This document shows positions 27,997 to 38,855 of a stretch of DNA of 64,000 nt, piece by piece. The position numbers and the translations under genes were made by a program. Numbering within the stretch: the stretch's first letter is position 1; each line of letters starts with the position of its first letter. The notes under the pieces are model-generated. The model ran no database searches. It saw nothing but the letters and a program-made list of their open reading frames with translations, and was not told the origin of the DNA. Origin of the DNA: Eutypa lata (taxonomy: Eukaryota; Ascomycota; Sordariomycetes; Xylariales; Diatrypaceae); the NCBI GenBank assembly GCA_022661535.1, contig JAKULF010000005.1, forward strand, positions 930,001 through 994,000, written 5' to 3'.

Positions 27997-29118
27997 TAAG
28001 CTCTTTTTGCATTCTCATTGGGTCCCCTAATGAGCATCGATACGTCATATAAGGTCTAGTGAATTGATTTATCCATACCAAGATAAAGAATAAATAAAAT
28101 CCGTGGTGAAAGGGTCTAGTAAAAGGGAACGTGAAGATAAGGCATGATGTGCGGATCTTTACTGGAATATACTAATTACCCACCCCCGTGGCTCTATAAA
28201 GCTTAGGCTTGTATCTGGTACTAGTAGTAGACGCCCACCTAACTACCTATGTAGGTTGGTGACACTGACATGAGGGAATATCGTATCCATAACATAAATG
28301 ATATATGGCAAAACAACTGCTAAAAACTTGAATGCTGTATCCATCTCTCTAGCTAATGAGGGGGGGGGGGGGCACAAGTTATCACAGGACCCAATGTCCA
28401 CCATACTCAATCTGGAGGATAACCAACTATATCTCCGCATATGTAGTCGACATCCCCGGGAGTCGTGCTTCGGGCCGCACACCCATAATTCACAACTAAC
28501 AGCATATGCAGGCTCAGCTACACAGCCTCATCGCATTACTTTCAAGCAGGCAACACAGTAGTCACTGCACCATATTGTTAGCATTAAATACACAAAACTT
28601 ATAAGATCGACAGACTAGTTCTGTCACTTTACATATTAGGGGTTACAGGCGTCTGATTTCTGGTCTGGCGCCTTCATCACCTTTTCGTTGCGCATACAGA
28701 TGTTGGCTCGATGATCACTTTGGTAGTATATATAGTACCTTTATGTAACCCTCTAGGACTAATGAGAGCACACCGAAGCATCGTTGGCTCTGCTGAACAA
28801 GTCAACTGGATGGTTGTATATGCAAAGAGAGCCCATGTTGGCAGATTGTTGCATTAAGCATCCCCCCGTCCCCCCGCCTCCTCCACAAAAGCGGAGTGCA
28901 CGTCCGCGCAGCCTACTCAAACGGAGCCAGCCCTGAGTCTAACGGCAACCATCGACCTTACAGTAATCATAAATTTCGTGTTGCACCAAGTAACTTGAAT
29001 GCCTACTGACGAAAATCCTTTTGTTTCGCGGCGTCTGTCTTGGCACACGCCATCTTGCTATCAGAGCTTGCTTTCAGCACCTAGGCTTTGATTGGTAACG
29101 TTGTAGGCCAAGTAAATA
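27997..29118. other. Intergenic with a G13 homopolymer
   Basis: About 1.1 kb without a gene. It contains a run of 13 G at about 28360-28372 and a C-rich patch at 28861-28882. Nothing else is recognised. Confidence 0.5.
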
Positions 29119-29126
29119 AGGTATAG
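29119..29126. repeat. Left 8-bp target-site duplication
   Basis: AGGTATAG immediately before the MITE. It matches the right flank AGGTGTAG at 7 of 8 positions. Confidence 0.75.
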
Positions 29127-29588
29127 TAAGGGTAGGAAAAGCCCGCCTACGGCAAAATACCCACGAACCCATGGATACCCGTAAGCTTTTTTTTTTTACC
29201 TACAAGTAACTTACGGGCTTTTTTTAAAATGCCAAGAAACTTACGGGTAACCCACGGGTATTTTCTTTTTATTTACGGGTATTTATAAGTTAAAATCTTT
29301 TTATAAATTTTTTTTTAAAAAAATTAAAAAAATTATTTTTATATAATATATAATATAATAATTAATATTATATAAAAAATTTTTTTTAAAAAATAAAATA
29401 ATTTTGAAATAATCGTCGTGGATTAATGATGAGTTTTTTGAAATTATTTATAAATAACCCGTAGGTTAAAAAAAAAAGTCGTGGGTTACCCGTAGGTTAC
29501 TCATGAAAAATCGTGGGTACCCGTAGGCTACTTATAAAAACGCATGGGCTTTCGTGGGTTACCCACGGGTACCCATTCCCGACCCTTA
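29127..29588. mobile_element. hAT-like MITE, 462 bp, non-autonomous
   Basis: The ends are imperfect terminal inverted repeats: TAAGGGTAGGAAAAGCCC at the left and TAAGGGTCGGGAATGGGT read from the right on the other strand. Both arms carry degenerate repeats of ACCCGTGGGTA/TTACGGGTA type, and the centre is about 150 bp of almost pure A/T. It is flanked by 8-bp direct repeats with one mismatch (AGGTATAG / AGGTGTAG), the duplication length of hAT transposons. It has no coding capacity. It lies between the decayed methyltransferase and the efflux MFS gene, splitting the cluster-like block. Confidence 0.75.
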
Positions 29589-29596
29589 AGGTGTAG
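29589..29596. repeat. Right 8-bp target-site duplication
   Basis: AGGTGTAG immediately after the MITE, pairing with 29119-29126 with one mismatch. Confidence 0.75.
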
Positions 29597-30152
29597 ATAG
29601 GGTGCCTCGCTCTTCCTCGTTAAGGGCCATCCATAGCGTACACTGCATTACGTTACGTAGTCCGCGATTGTATTCCTCTGCTTGTCACCAATTTGGCTAC
29701 AGTATTAATAACCCTTATTTAACGCTTCCAATGAAGGTATGTCTTACCCTGATTGGTATGTGGATTTATTCAAAATAATTGTTGATGTTTAAACAGTTGG
29801 TTATTCAGCTTACTTATGCAACATGGATTTGCCCAAGGCTACCAAGTCGTATACTACCCTTGTATTCGTTTCTTTATGTGGAAATAAATATACACAGTTG
29901 ATTCGGGAACGATGCTGCATGCCCAAGTTCTAGAGAAACCCCTAAAACTATGTATAGGGATTGATGAAAGTGTCATTTAACGATATGTCGAATAGGGTCC
30001 CTGGATTATTTTCAGATTTCTACTTGTAGTGCACAGCTAGTCTCAACACAAGCATTATTAGACGTGAATTTAGTAATGGTATAATGCGATGGTATGTTCT
30101 CTTGAAATGCCTTGTACTCCTGATGTCTAACACCTAATTTTGACTACAAACA
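29597..30152. other. Intergenic
   Basis: About 0.55 kb of AT-rich DNA downstream of the efflux MFS gene. No gene is seen. Confidence 0.5.
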
Positions 30153-32149
30153 CTATGCGGTGATAACTTGATCTTTTCTCCACATTAGCAGCGTAGTCAG
30201 TATCTGCGCTGAGGAGAAAGCACAGAGAACCAACATTTGACGGTTATATGCTTCCGACAGAACGATTCGTGCTTCCTCCTGAAAGGCTTCTGGAAATGTT
30301 TGCTTCCCATCAACTACGTCGATAATGGCTATATTAGAAAATCGAGCTGCTAAATAATCGTTGAAGATGGATGTAGCAATCGCGAGCCCCATGGCGCTGC
30401 CCATCGTCCGAAATTGATTAGCAGCAGCCATTCCTACCGCCTTGTCACACTTATCAACTGTAAAGGGGACTGTAATGTATAGCATCGTAAAAGTCATACC
30501 ACAACCAAATCCGCACATGATTAGGTATCCATACACGGCCGACTCCACCTGCACCGACGTCGTCAAGGTACTCAGCAGAGCATAGCCAACCACTTGCAAA
30601 ACTGAGCCCAGGAAAACCAGATAGATCGCGGGAATTTTGAACTTGCTTGCAACTGTAGTAGCCACCATGGATCCGATAGGAAACATGGCCCCGAAAGGTA
30701 GTAGTCGGAGGCCAGCATCAAGACTTGAAAGTCCGTTAACGAGTTGGAATCGTTGGGGTAGCTGAAAGGTCGTGACAGTCATTGGTGCGCCTACTAGAGC
30801 CATCCCAAGTATTACGCTTACCATGACGCGGTTCGTGAAGAACTGCCATGGCAAAACTGGTTCGCGTGCTTGGTTAGCACGCGAAATGCGCCGCTCCCAA
30901 AGTAGTACGGCAACCCATAAGCCCACTGACGCGATTAGAAGTGTAATAACATAGGCCGAATCCCATGAAAATTGTAAACCAGCTTCCATGAAACACGCTG
31001 TAAAAGATAATACTGCACAGACCAACAAGAATGAACCAGGTAAATCAAGCTTTTTCTGAGCCTTCTTGAACACGGCAACTTCGACAAACCGCCTGTGGTG
31101 ATCTTGGACGTTGTAAGGGAAGGAGTTCGGCATGCCAACGACTGCGAGAAAGATAGCGAAAGCGCCAACGGGTACACTAAAGGGGAAATAAATTTTAGAT
31201 TGGATTTGTTCGGGTGTAGAGAGCTAGGGTGACATACTTGAACCAAAAAATCCATCTCCATGTGGTATTCTCGCTAATTGCGCCACCAATGACCGGCCCC
31301 AACACTGTCCCCATCGCTATAGAAATACCCGCGTTCGCGACATATTTTCCGTATTTCTCTGGCGGGGCGGAGTCAACAATCAGAATAGCGGCCAGGGTGT
31401 AGCAACCTCCACCCCCAACTCCTTGGAACGCGCGGAGGACAATACTAACAAATTCTTGAAGTTAGCATCGAAGAACATAGTGTCAGAACCTAGCTATAAA
31501 AAAAATATTAGGGTCGGTCAAAGGTAGGAAGAACATACAGCTGGGTCATGCTCTGGGCTGCGGCGCATCCAGCCGAAAATACAGTAAATATTAAGATTAG
31601 AATGACCGTGATAGGCTTCCGCCCAAACATGTCGCTCAGTTTGGCGGAAATGACGATCAAAGCTGAACCAAAGAACGTTTAGTACAACCAAGAAGATTCA
31701 ATGCAGACCAGATAAATACAAGGTCACCATAGATTCAGGAAGCGGAGAATAAAAGAAATCTGACTGACACACAAATCCCAGTTGGTAGCTCGATAAGATC
31801 CAAGTGACTATTTCGAAACCGCCAAGATCATGTGAAATGGCCACAAGTGATGTTACTGCAATGTTCGCTTCAACGCTCACCAAAAACACCATTATGCCAA
31901 TCCTGTTAGTCCGTCATGCTATATTAGCATAATCCTATAATGTGTTGTTATAATGGTTAGAAGGGAAAGGCAAGTTGAGACTAACAAAGCTGCGAGCATC
32001 ATGAAGCGTATACCTTGAAGATAGACGATAGTACTACCATGATCACTGTCTGTAGGTACTGGTGCTGATGACGAGGTCGTGTCAATATTGTTTGCGCCGC
32101 CCTGAACCTTCTCAATTGAAGCAGTGGTACTCATATTCTGGACAGCCAT
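30153..32149 (-). CDS. MFS efflux pump, 14-TM DHA2 type
   Basis: Predicted drug/metabolite:H+ antiporter of 550 residues. The five-exon minus-strand model is 32149-31986, 31902-31769, 31662-31539, 31444-31238 and 31176-30153; phases agree throughout. It has the MFS motif A sequence KLSDMFGRKP, RAFQGVGGGG in TM4, GPVIGGAISENTTWRWIFWFN (antiporter motif C and following loop) and NVPVG, and the long last exon supplies the extra helices of the 14-TM family that includes AflT and other cluster exporters. The N-terminal about 45 residues are polar and likely cytoplasmic. It shares a 0.76-kb divergent promoter region with the rhodopsin-domain gene. Export of the polyketide product is the most likely role, from context. 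Confidence 0.88.
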
Positions 32150-32906
32150 TACCCACGTTGCTGTCTGATGGGGACGGAATGGTGTGGATTTTCTAATGAT
32201 GCCTTCAAACTAGACACATAAGGATAACTCAAAATAACAAACAAAGTATAACCAACAAGGCAACTAGATTGAATAGGTCAAATGGGATGAGTGAACGGAT
32301 TGAAAGTTAATGGGGGTAAAGCTGATGGTGAATTCGAAGTCGCAAGGCTTAATTCAGTCCGTTGTATTCAGGAAGTTGCATCACATGGTAAAATTACTAA
32401 ACATCGAGCTTTACATTGGTGCAATCGACCTCGATGCTTGGTTCGGTATACACCCCCAGTTATGTTTAGCTCGGTGTATGAATGGTTGGGTAGTATGCAT
32501 ATGCAGGATTGAAACAAATTGTTGCAACTAAAGTGACCCTATTATGCTGTTGGAACATAATGTAGAAAATTGATATTCTCCATTTATTCTACTGCAACCC
32601 TCCACCATAACCTCATGGCTGTGCCCCTATCAACCCAACTGCATGTCTATCATGTGCAGTTGCATGACAAGAGAATAGAGTGGCGGGATATGAATTCCTG
32701 AATCCTAAGTATGAAGTGATTTTAAATTACCAACTCCAATGCCCTAAATCTACGAGGCTCAGGGTCCATGAGTGTTCATCTGTTCTCCTTTTTTTTCTAT
32801 TACGCCTTTGTGATCACAGTTTACCTCTTTCACCTTACATTTGCCTATTAAACCCTCTCTATATACACCGACAGGCGTTTGGCGACGTGCCCTAGATTTG
32901 ATTAAA
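32150..32906. promoter_or_regulatory. Shared divergent promoter region (MFS / rhodopsin gene)
   Basis: 757 bp between two genes transcribed away from each other. No binding site can be named with confidence. The call rests on geometry only. Confidence 0.4.
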
Positions 32907-34392
32907 ATGGCGAGCCTAATATACGACTTCCCAAACCTACCTCCTGACGTACAGGAAAAGATCTGGAATAGCCCTGGATTGCCGCCACCGGACGGCGTGG
33001 TTCCCGACTTTGAAAATCCATCAAACCGCAATGGTGAGGCTATAGCTCTTGCTGTAGTATGCCTATTCCTCGCCACTACGGCATTCCTGAGCCGCGCATA
33101 CTCTCGAGTCTTCATTATAAAGAAGGTAGAGATGCAGGACTGTACGTGATCCCGCTTGCATCTTGATTAACTACCTGCTAACCAATCTCGGATATTGCTC
33201 AGATCTGGGCTTAGCAGCGTTCGTACGTTTTCACCGTCCAAGTTGAATTATTTTAATTTACAACTACTACAGGTTGCCTACATAGCTTTGGCTTGGGTCT
33301 ATCTCAGATTTCTCTATATATGCGGGTTTTCTGTGCATCAATGGAACGTAACCTTCAGAGACACAATTCCTATAGCAAAGGTCTGCGCAACCTTATCTCA
33401 ACATTTTAAAGGGGAGTATTCAGCTGACCTCATGGACACAGATACTCGTCTTCGGCCTTACAATATCATACTCAGGTACATTGCTGTTCGCGAAGATGGC
33501 TATTCTACTTGAGTGGGTTCGCATTTTTTCACCCCATCGCACCCGCTTCTTCTACTGGGCCAGCTACTCGATGGCCTTGCTCAATGCGTTGTTATACATT
33601 TCGAGCATCGTTGCCTCTGCTGTAACTTGTATTCCGCACGAATCCATCTGGTATCCCTGGGTTTCAGGCAGGTGCATGGACCGCAAAGCTCTCGGCCTCT
33701 TCACAGCCTTCTTCAACGTCATTATGGACCTTCTAATTTTGCTTCTACCCCAGAAGATCATTTGGACTTTGCAGATGACCACCTCCCGCAGGATTGGCAT
33801 CTCTTTGATATTTTCTGTGGGCTTACTGGCAACCATATGTGCGGCTGGTCGTGTTGTCGCGACATTTGGTATTCAATACGAGGGCGACGCGACATACACT
33901 GTGTCACCCATCCTTTTATGGGCCTTCCCGGAGGTGACCTGCGTTCTTTTAGTATTTTGCTTACCTTCAATACCAAAGAGCTTTGCCCAGCAAGGACCAC
34001 TGTTCAAAGCTGTTAGGACTATGCGCTCATGGACACGCCTGTCGACGCCTAGGACCAGAAAATCTTCAGACTCCTTGAGGGCTAGGAATACGTGGGTGGC
34101 TACTCCTAGGAAGCTACCGGGATCACATAAAGGTCAGATAAGTCATCAGTACGGTCAAGCTGCAAGCTTGACCGAGCTAGAACTTGTGCGCTCAAAGCGT
34201 GCCAATGGCTATAATGGTGACGAACAAGCATTCCGTGATGAGCGACCGCTAGTCTCGACGCATCCCCAACTAGGCCGAACTTCCAATCCTACAATTCTAA
34301 GGACTACTGAGTTTGAATTACATGAAGACTCTGCGTCGGTCATCTCGGCGGACCGCAACGTTGAGAATCAGCACCCATGGATGGCACGTTGA
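32907..34392 (+). CDS. Fungal rhodopsin-domain integral membrane protein (Pth11-like)
   Basis: Seven-TM protein of 443 residues of the fungal 'rhodopsin' family that includes Pth11-like receptors. The four-exon model is 32907-33141, 33203-33222, 33273-33380 and 33424-34392. Exon 2 is a 20-nt microexon (codes for YLGLAAF with its neighbours, residues 79-85), and intron 3 is only 43 nt with a weak GTCTGC donor, but frame and family sense hold. Family-like segments are KMAILLEWVRIF, the CIPHESIWYPWVSGRC loop with paired Cys, and LLLPQKIIW. The tail after about residue 320 is polar and disordered. Such genes often lie in or beside metabolite clusters; ligand and signalling role are unknown. Confidence 0.82.
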
Positions 34393-35504
34393 GGACTATG
34401 GCGTGGCTTAGGAGACTGTGGGGTGTTTTGTAAAAGAAGTAATCTGATCGTCACAATTCAAGCAGTATAGAACCTTAAAGGGGTAGATCGGGAATAACTC
34501 ACCAAATGCGAGGCCACCAATGAGACCTTTGCTTTATTCTTATTTTTCTTGAAGTGGGGGTGGGGCATTAATTGAACGGTACCTACCTCTAGGTATTCTG
34601 GTCCATACGGAGTACTTGTTTAGAGCTTATGGTTCACTGCTGTATCGTAGCACATTTGTCGGGCTGTTCAAGAATAATGGTGTGATATACCCTTTAGGTA
34701 CACTTAGAAGCCATGTATTCAATATGTTGACATTATTTCCCCTTATTATACATCATATAGGGTTTGGTTGGCGCAGCGGAGTACCTGATGACAATGCCCC
34801 GATGTTACGGCGAGAAATCCAACGGCATATACCCGCAGTAGTTCCATTACCATTGAACCAATACGCGCCTGACAGAGATAGAAGTGACCAGGATCTATCG
34901 CCCGAGTCAGGTATGCATGTTGGTGGCCAATATGTCAATCTGTCACACCTGACAATCGAAGGGTCCAATTAAGAATAGCATCAATGTAGCATCTCGCAGC
35001 AGCATGTTCAAAGGACCAACATTGATTCTAGCTGTCTGAATGGCGGCTCAGCCTTCGTTTAGGTACTATTTCCGCAGTCAGTTTAGGGTGAGGTCAAACT
35101 TCACTCTCACATTAGTTGTCTTGGCTGCATATTCGTATTGCTCTGCTCAGGCAGCAGTTATGTGCTTGTTTTACCTAGGTACTTGGGTTACATTGCACGG
35201 CTGTTACTTACAACATTCAATCTGCTCAATACCCCCGCCTCCCCCCTTTTCTAACTCTTATCTATTATCCCCCAGTTGTTGGTTTTCTATTCTATGAAGC
35301 CTAACTTTGAAGGTAAATAGCCTTATTGATAATAGTTCGAGAAGCAACACCTTCAACACCAATGCCTATTGTATTCGACCAATATAACAAACTATAGTCA
35401 TACTACTTAGTGCGGAGCCTTACACTTTTTATCTAAGATCTAGCTACTTTCCTGCTTTCACTATTGACCTTCATCATCTCCCTAATACCATAGACGTTTT
35501 TGGG
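34393..35504. other. Intergenic
   Basis: About 1.1 kb. Several short open frames without family features. It should contain the promoter of the P450 to the right. Confidence 0.5.
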
Positions 35505-37649
35505 ATGGTCGCCTCGGCTACCTTGTATGCCTTTGGCATAGTTCTATCATTAGTATGTACAGTTTATGACAATTGCTTTACAATGCAAACTATAGTTAGT
35601 ACTTAACAAATCATCAGGGCATATTCTTTGTTAGCTATCGTCTTACGTTTCACCCTTTAAGCCGTTATCCAGGTCCATTTATTTCTAAGCTCACTGATGG
35701 CTATGGTGGCTATTATGCTGTCAAAAAGTGTCTTCATCTTTCCACGTACCGCGATCATCTAAAATACGGTATTCTCATTTTTTCTCCACGAGCACTACTC
35801 AAGTTGCTTGCAATCAACCTTAGATAACTAATATCATATTAGGTTCCATCTTCAGACAAGGCCCAAACCGCCTAGTGTTCAATACCGCAACCGCTTTACG
35901 TGGTAAACAGCCCCGCCCTCTTCTGTATATAACACAGCGGATCTAATGGTGACTTCCTTCTATAGACATCTATCTCAACCCAGGGATAAACAAAGCACGA
36001 AATTACAAACAGACACAGTTCAATCCTGAGAAGAACATATTTGGTACACTTGACAGAGAGCGCCATCGACAGAAACGGAAGGTTTACGGACAAGTGCTCT
36101 CAGACCGCTCACTGCGTACTTTTGAGCCGGTCATGAGACAGGAGATTCATGTATTTTTGCAGCAACTACTGAAATCCAATGCCGAGTCCAGGCATCTTAA
36201 CATGTCACCGCTATGTGAGCGTCTGACGTAAGTCATTTTGTTTTCTTCCCTTCGTATCTAGTTCTAGTACATGGAGTTACTGGAAGGATCATGTTCAGAA
36301 GTAAAGGCTCCTAAATAACTGCTAGACTCTACCAAAAGATGAATAAAGGAACAATTACTAACTACCAATGTTATAGTACTGATGTCGCCGGTCAGTTAGC
36401 CTTTGGACAGCCACTTAATACGCAAACAGAGAGTACAAACAGGATATTCCCACGATCTATGGTATCACTGAATGGACTCGTTAACATTTTTAGTAAGACA
36501 CTCTATTAAAGTTGTGTCAAAATCTACCAGCATTTGCTCCTGAGTTTCTATCAGTCATTGCTCTTTACAAGAAACAACCGACTAACAACTGGTGCCTTGT
36601 AGTGACCTGGCCAAGCATCTCGATCATCTGGCCGCTGCTCAGACGTCTCAATATGAAAAATGGACTGGCGTTTAATAAGGCAATCAGAACCATCATTCAA
36701 GCACGTATCTCATTGCCAAAAGATGCCAAGCATGATTTCTATTCGATCGCTACAGGCGATGTTCCTTCTGGAGAAGAAGAAGGACTTCGGCGCAGCGAAT
36801 TGTGGGCTGAGGCTGTCTTTTTCCTTCCGGCTGGTAAGCTACAAGTTATTTAGGTCTCTTTGTTTGTTTACAGTACCTCAACCCATAAAACCGCCCCGCC
36901 CAACACCAGACGACCACATATAGAGTGTGTTAGGAAAGCTTTCGAAATTAATAATGGTTCTATTCCCAGGTGGTACGACGCTTTCAGCGGCCATGAGCGC
37001 GGTGTTTTTCTACCTATCACGCCATCCAGCCGTTTATGCGCGACTTGCTGCCGAGATTCGTACGACATTTTCTTCGGGCCGCGCCATTCAAGGCGGCCCC
37101 GAACTATCCGGATGTAAGTACCTACGCGCCGTTATTGATGAAACTATGCGGGTGGCTCCGCCGTTCCTCGGTACCTTCTGGCGCGAGCCACACTCCTCTT
37201 ATGTGGAGCCCTTCGTGGTTGATGGCCAGGTTATACCTCGGGGCACACTCGTCGGGGTGAATCCATACTGCTTGATGCACAATGAAGCATACTTTTCTGA
37301 ACCATTTGAGTATCGGCCTGAGCGCTGGTTGGCGACCGATACGAGCACTATGAGGGAGGCTTTCGCACCATTCTCTCTCGGGGAAACAGGCTGTCTAGGC
37401 AAGGCAATGGCATACCTTGAAACAAGTCTGGTAGTAGCGAAAACCTTGTGGTACTTCGATTTTGAGAAGGCGCCTGGGGAGGCGGGTAAGCTTGGGGAAG
37501 GCCAGCCGGGGAAGACTGACGGGAGAGGGAGGATAGATGAGTATCAACTTTATGATCTCGCAGTGGCGGACCATGATGGTCCGAGCCTGGTTTTCAAGCC
37601 TAGGGAGGACTACTCGAAGGATTTGGAGACTGATAAAGGAGACGCTTAA
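35505..37649 (+). CDS. Cytochrome P450, cluster tailoring type (seven exons)
   Basis: Heme-thiolate monooxygenase-family protein of 531 residues. The model is 35505-35552, 35618-35768, 35843-35902, 35966-36227, 36377-36492, 36555-36833 and 36970-37649; the exon 5-6 junction is the least certain. Features are an N-terminal anchor, YRLTFHPLSRYPGPF, the C-helix DRERHRQKRKVYG, I-helix AGGTTLS (305-311), ETMR (363-366), PERW and the heme loop FSLGETGCLGKA with Cys447. Two usual residues differ: the I-helix acid is Thr308, and the heme-loop Arg is Thr445. It lies 1.2 kb upstream of the HR-PKS on the same strand, so oxidation of the polyketide is the likely role. A dead paralogue of its C-terminus lies at 20 kb. 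Confidence 0.88.
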
Positions 37650-38855
37650 CTTTCACTCAGCAGAAGCTGCCGAATCATATATGATACACATATCCGCACT
37701 AGTATTGATACACCATAATACATGTGGTGTACTCACTATAGCATCATATAAACTACTAGCTTTCTATACCTATCCATACCTAAAGTAAGAGCTTTTCGAT
37801 AAGAAAGGGGATCTTAGAATTCTCACTCTAGAAGATAACGTAGTCTACCTAGTCTAAGACCATCCAGAGTTTAAGACCAGCTCAACATCTACATTAGCCA
37901 CCCCTTAGCCATCCCCTCAGCCACCCTCTATACGGCTAATTTCGCCCTCAGAAACCACACCTCTGTAGTTTACCACATATACCGCCAAACTCCAGGTTCA
38001 TGAACTTCAGTGCTTCAAGGTTTGCCGAACCCCACTACGTAGAGCACCAAGATTTAGGACAGTAAATCACCTAATCAAGCCAGGGTCAGATTCTAGAGCA
38101 TCAACCAATCAATCGATAATATTCTATAATATTAGATATTATAAGGCTTTAGGCGAGCTAACAATTATGATCCCTGTTTACACAGTATGATTACAAATAT
38201 TTAGTAAGAAGCCAACACTAGCCGCCGGCCAAGCACATCTTCAATTATGGGGTTACATAGTGACGCTGGCCTCGAGATCCTTAGTCGCTTATTGGTTGCT
38301 GCCTTACTTCGCAGTAACGCCAGTTCCATTTCAATTACCAACATTTTTTGTTCTACCAACTACACTATAAAAAGTGATATATTCGACATGGCTGCGCTGC
38401 AACTTGGGGGTTCCAACAGCGTTAATCATGCATCTGCTGAGACTGGTGATGCGACCCTATTCATATTTCATTCAACACCATCCACTTACTATGCTACAAA
38501 GCAACGGTATTCTGGTCTATGTTACATCACGTTTGGGGTCCCTACTAAAGTACATGTACCGAGGACATTGAGAGACAGTTCGAGGGCTTGTGAAACCTCC
38601 ATGAATTGATAACCGCACCCTGTAGCAATGATCGTCCGTCATGCGTATCTGGGCCTGATGTTGGTAAGGGGCGGGAAGGATAAAGGCTAGACGCAAGGCT
38701 GTTATTATCGTGCCAACACATGAATGAAGCCAATATTTCCCATGTGCCCATATGCATTATAATATATAAGACATTTCTTGAACAATATCCTCGTTTGTAT
38801 ATTAAGAATACCTAAGAGCAAACCTCGCGTTATTTACTAGTATAGCTCTTTAGCA
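37650..38855. other. Intergenic upstream of PKS
   Basis: About 1.2 kb. Fragments of open frame occur but none resembles a known protein. The right part should be the PKS promoter. Confidence 0.45.

Noticed and set aside
29127..29588. Tandem-repeat array or CRISPR-like repeat
   Set aside because: The repeated ACCCGTGGGTA-like words lie in two opposed arms with TIRs and target duplications, so a MITE explains them better.
38247..38609. 120-codon frame upstream of the PKS
   Set aside because: Sense seems to wander between frames but I cannot match it to any protein. It may be promoter DNA.
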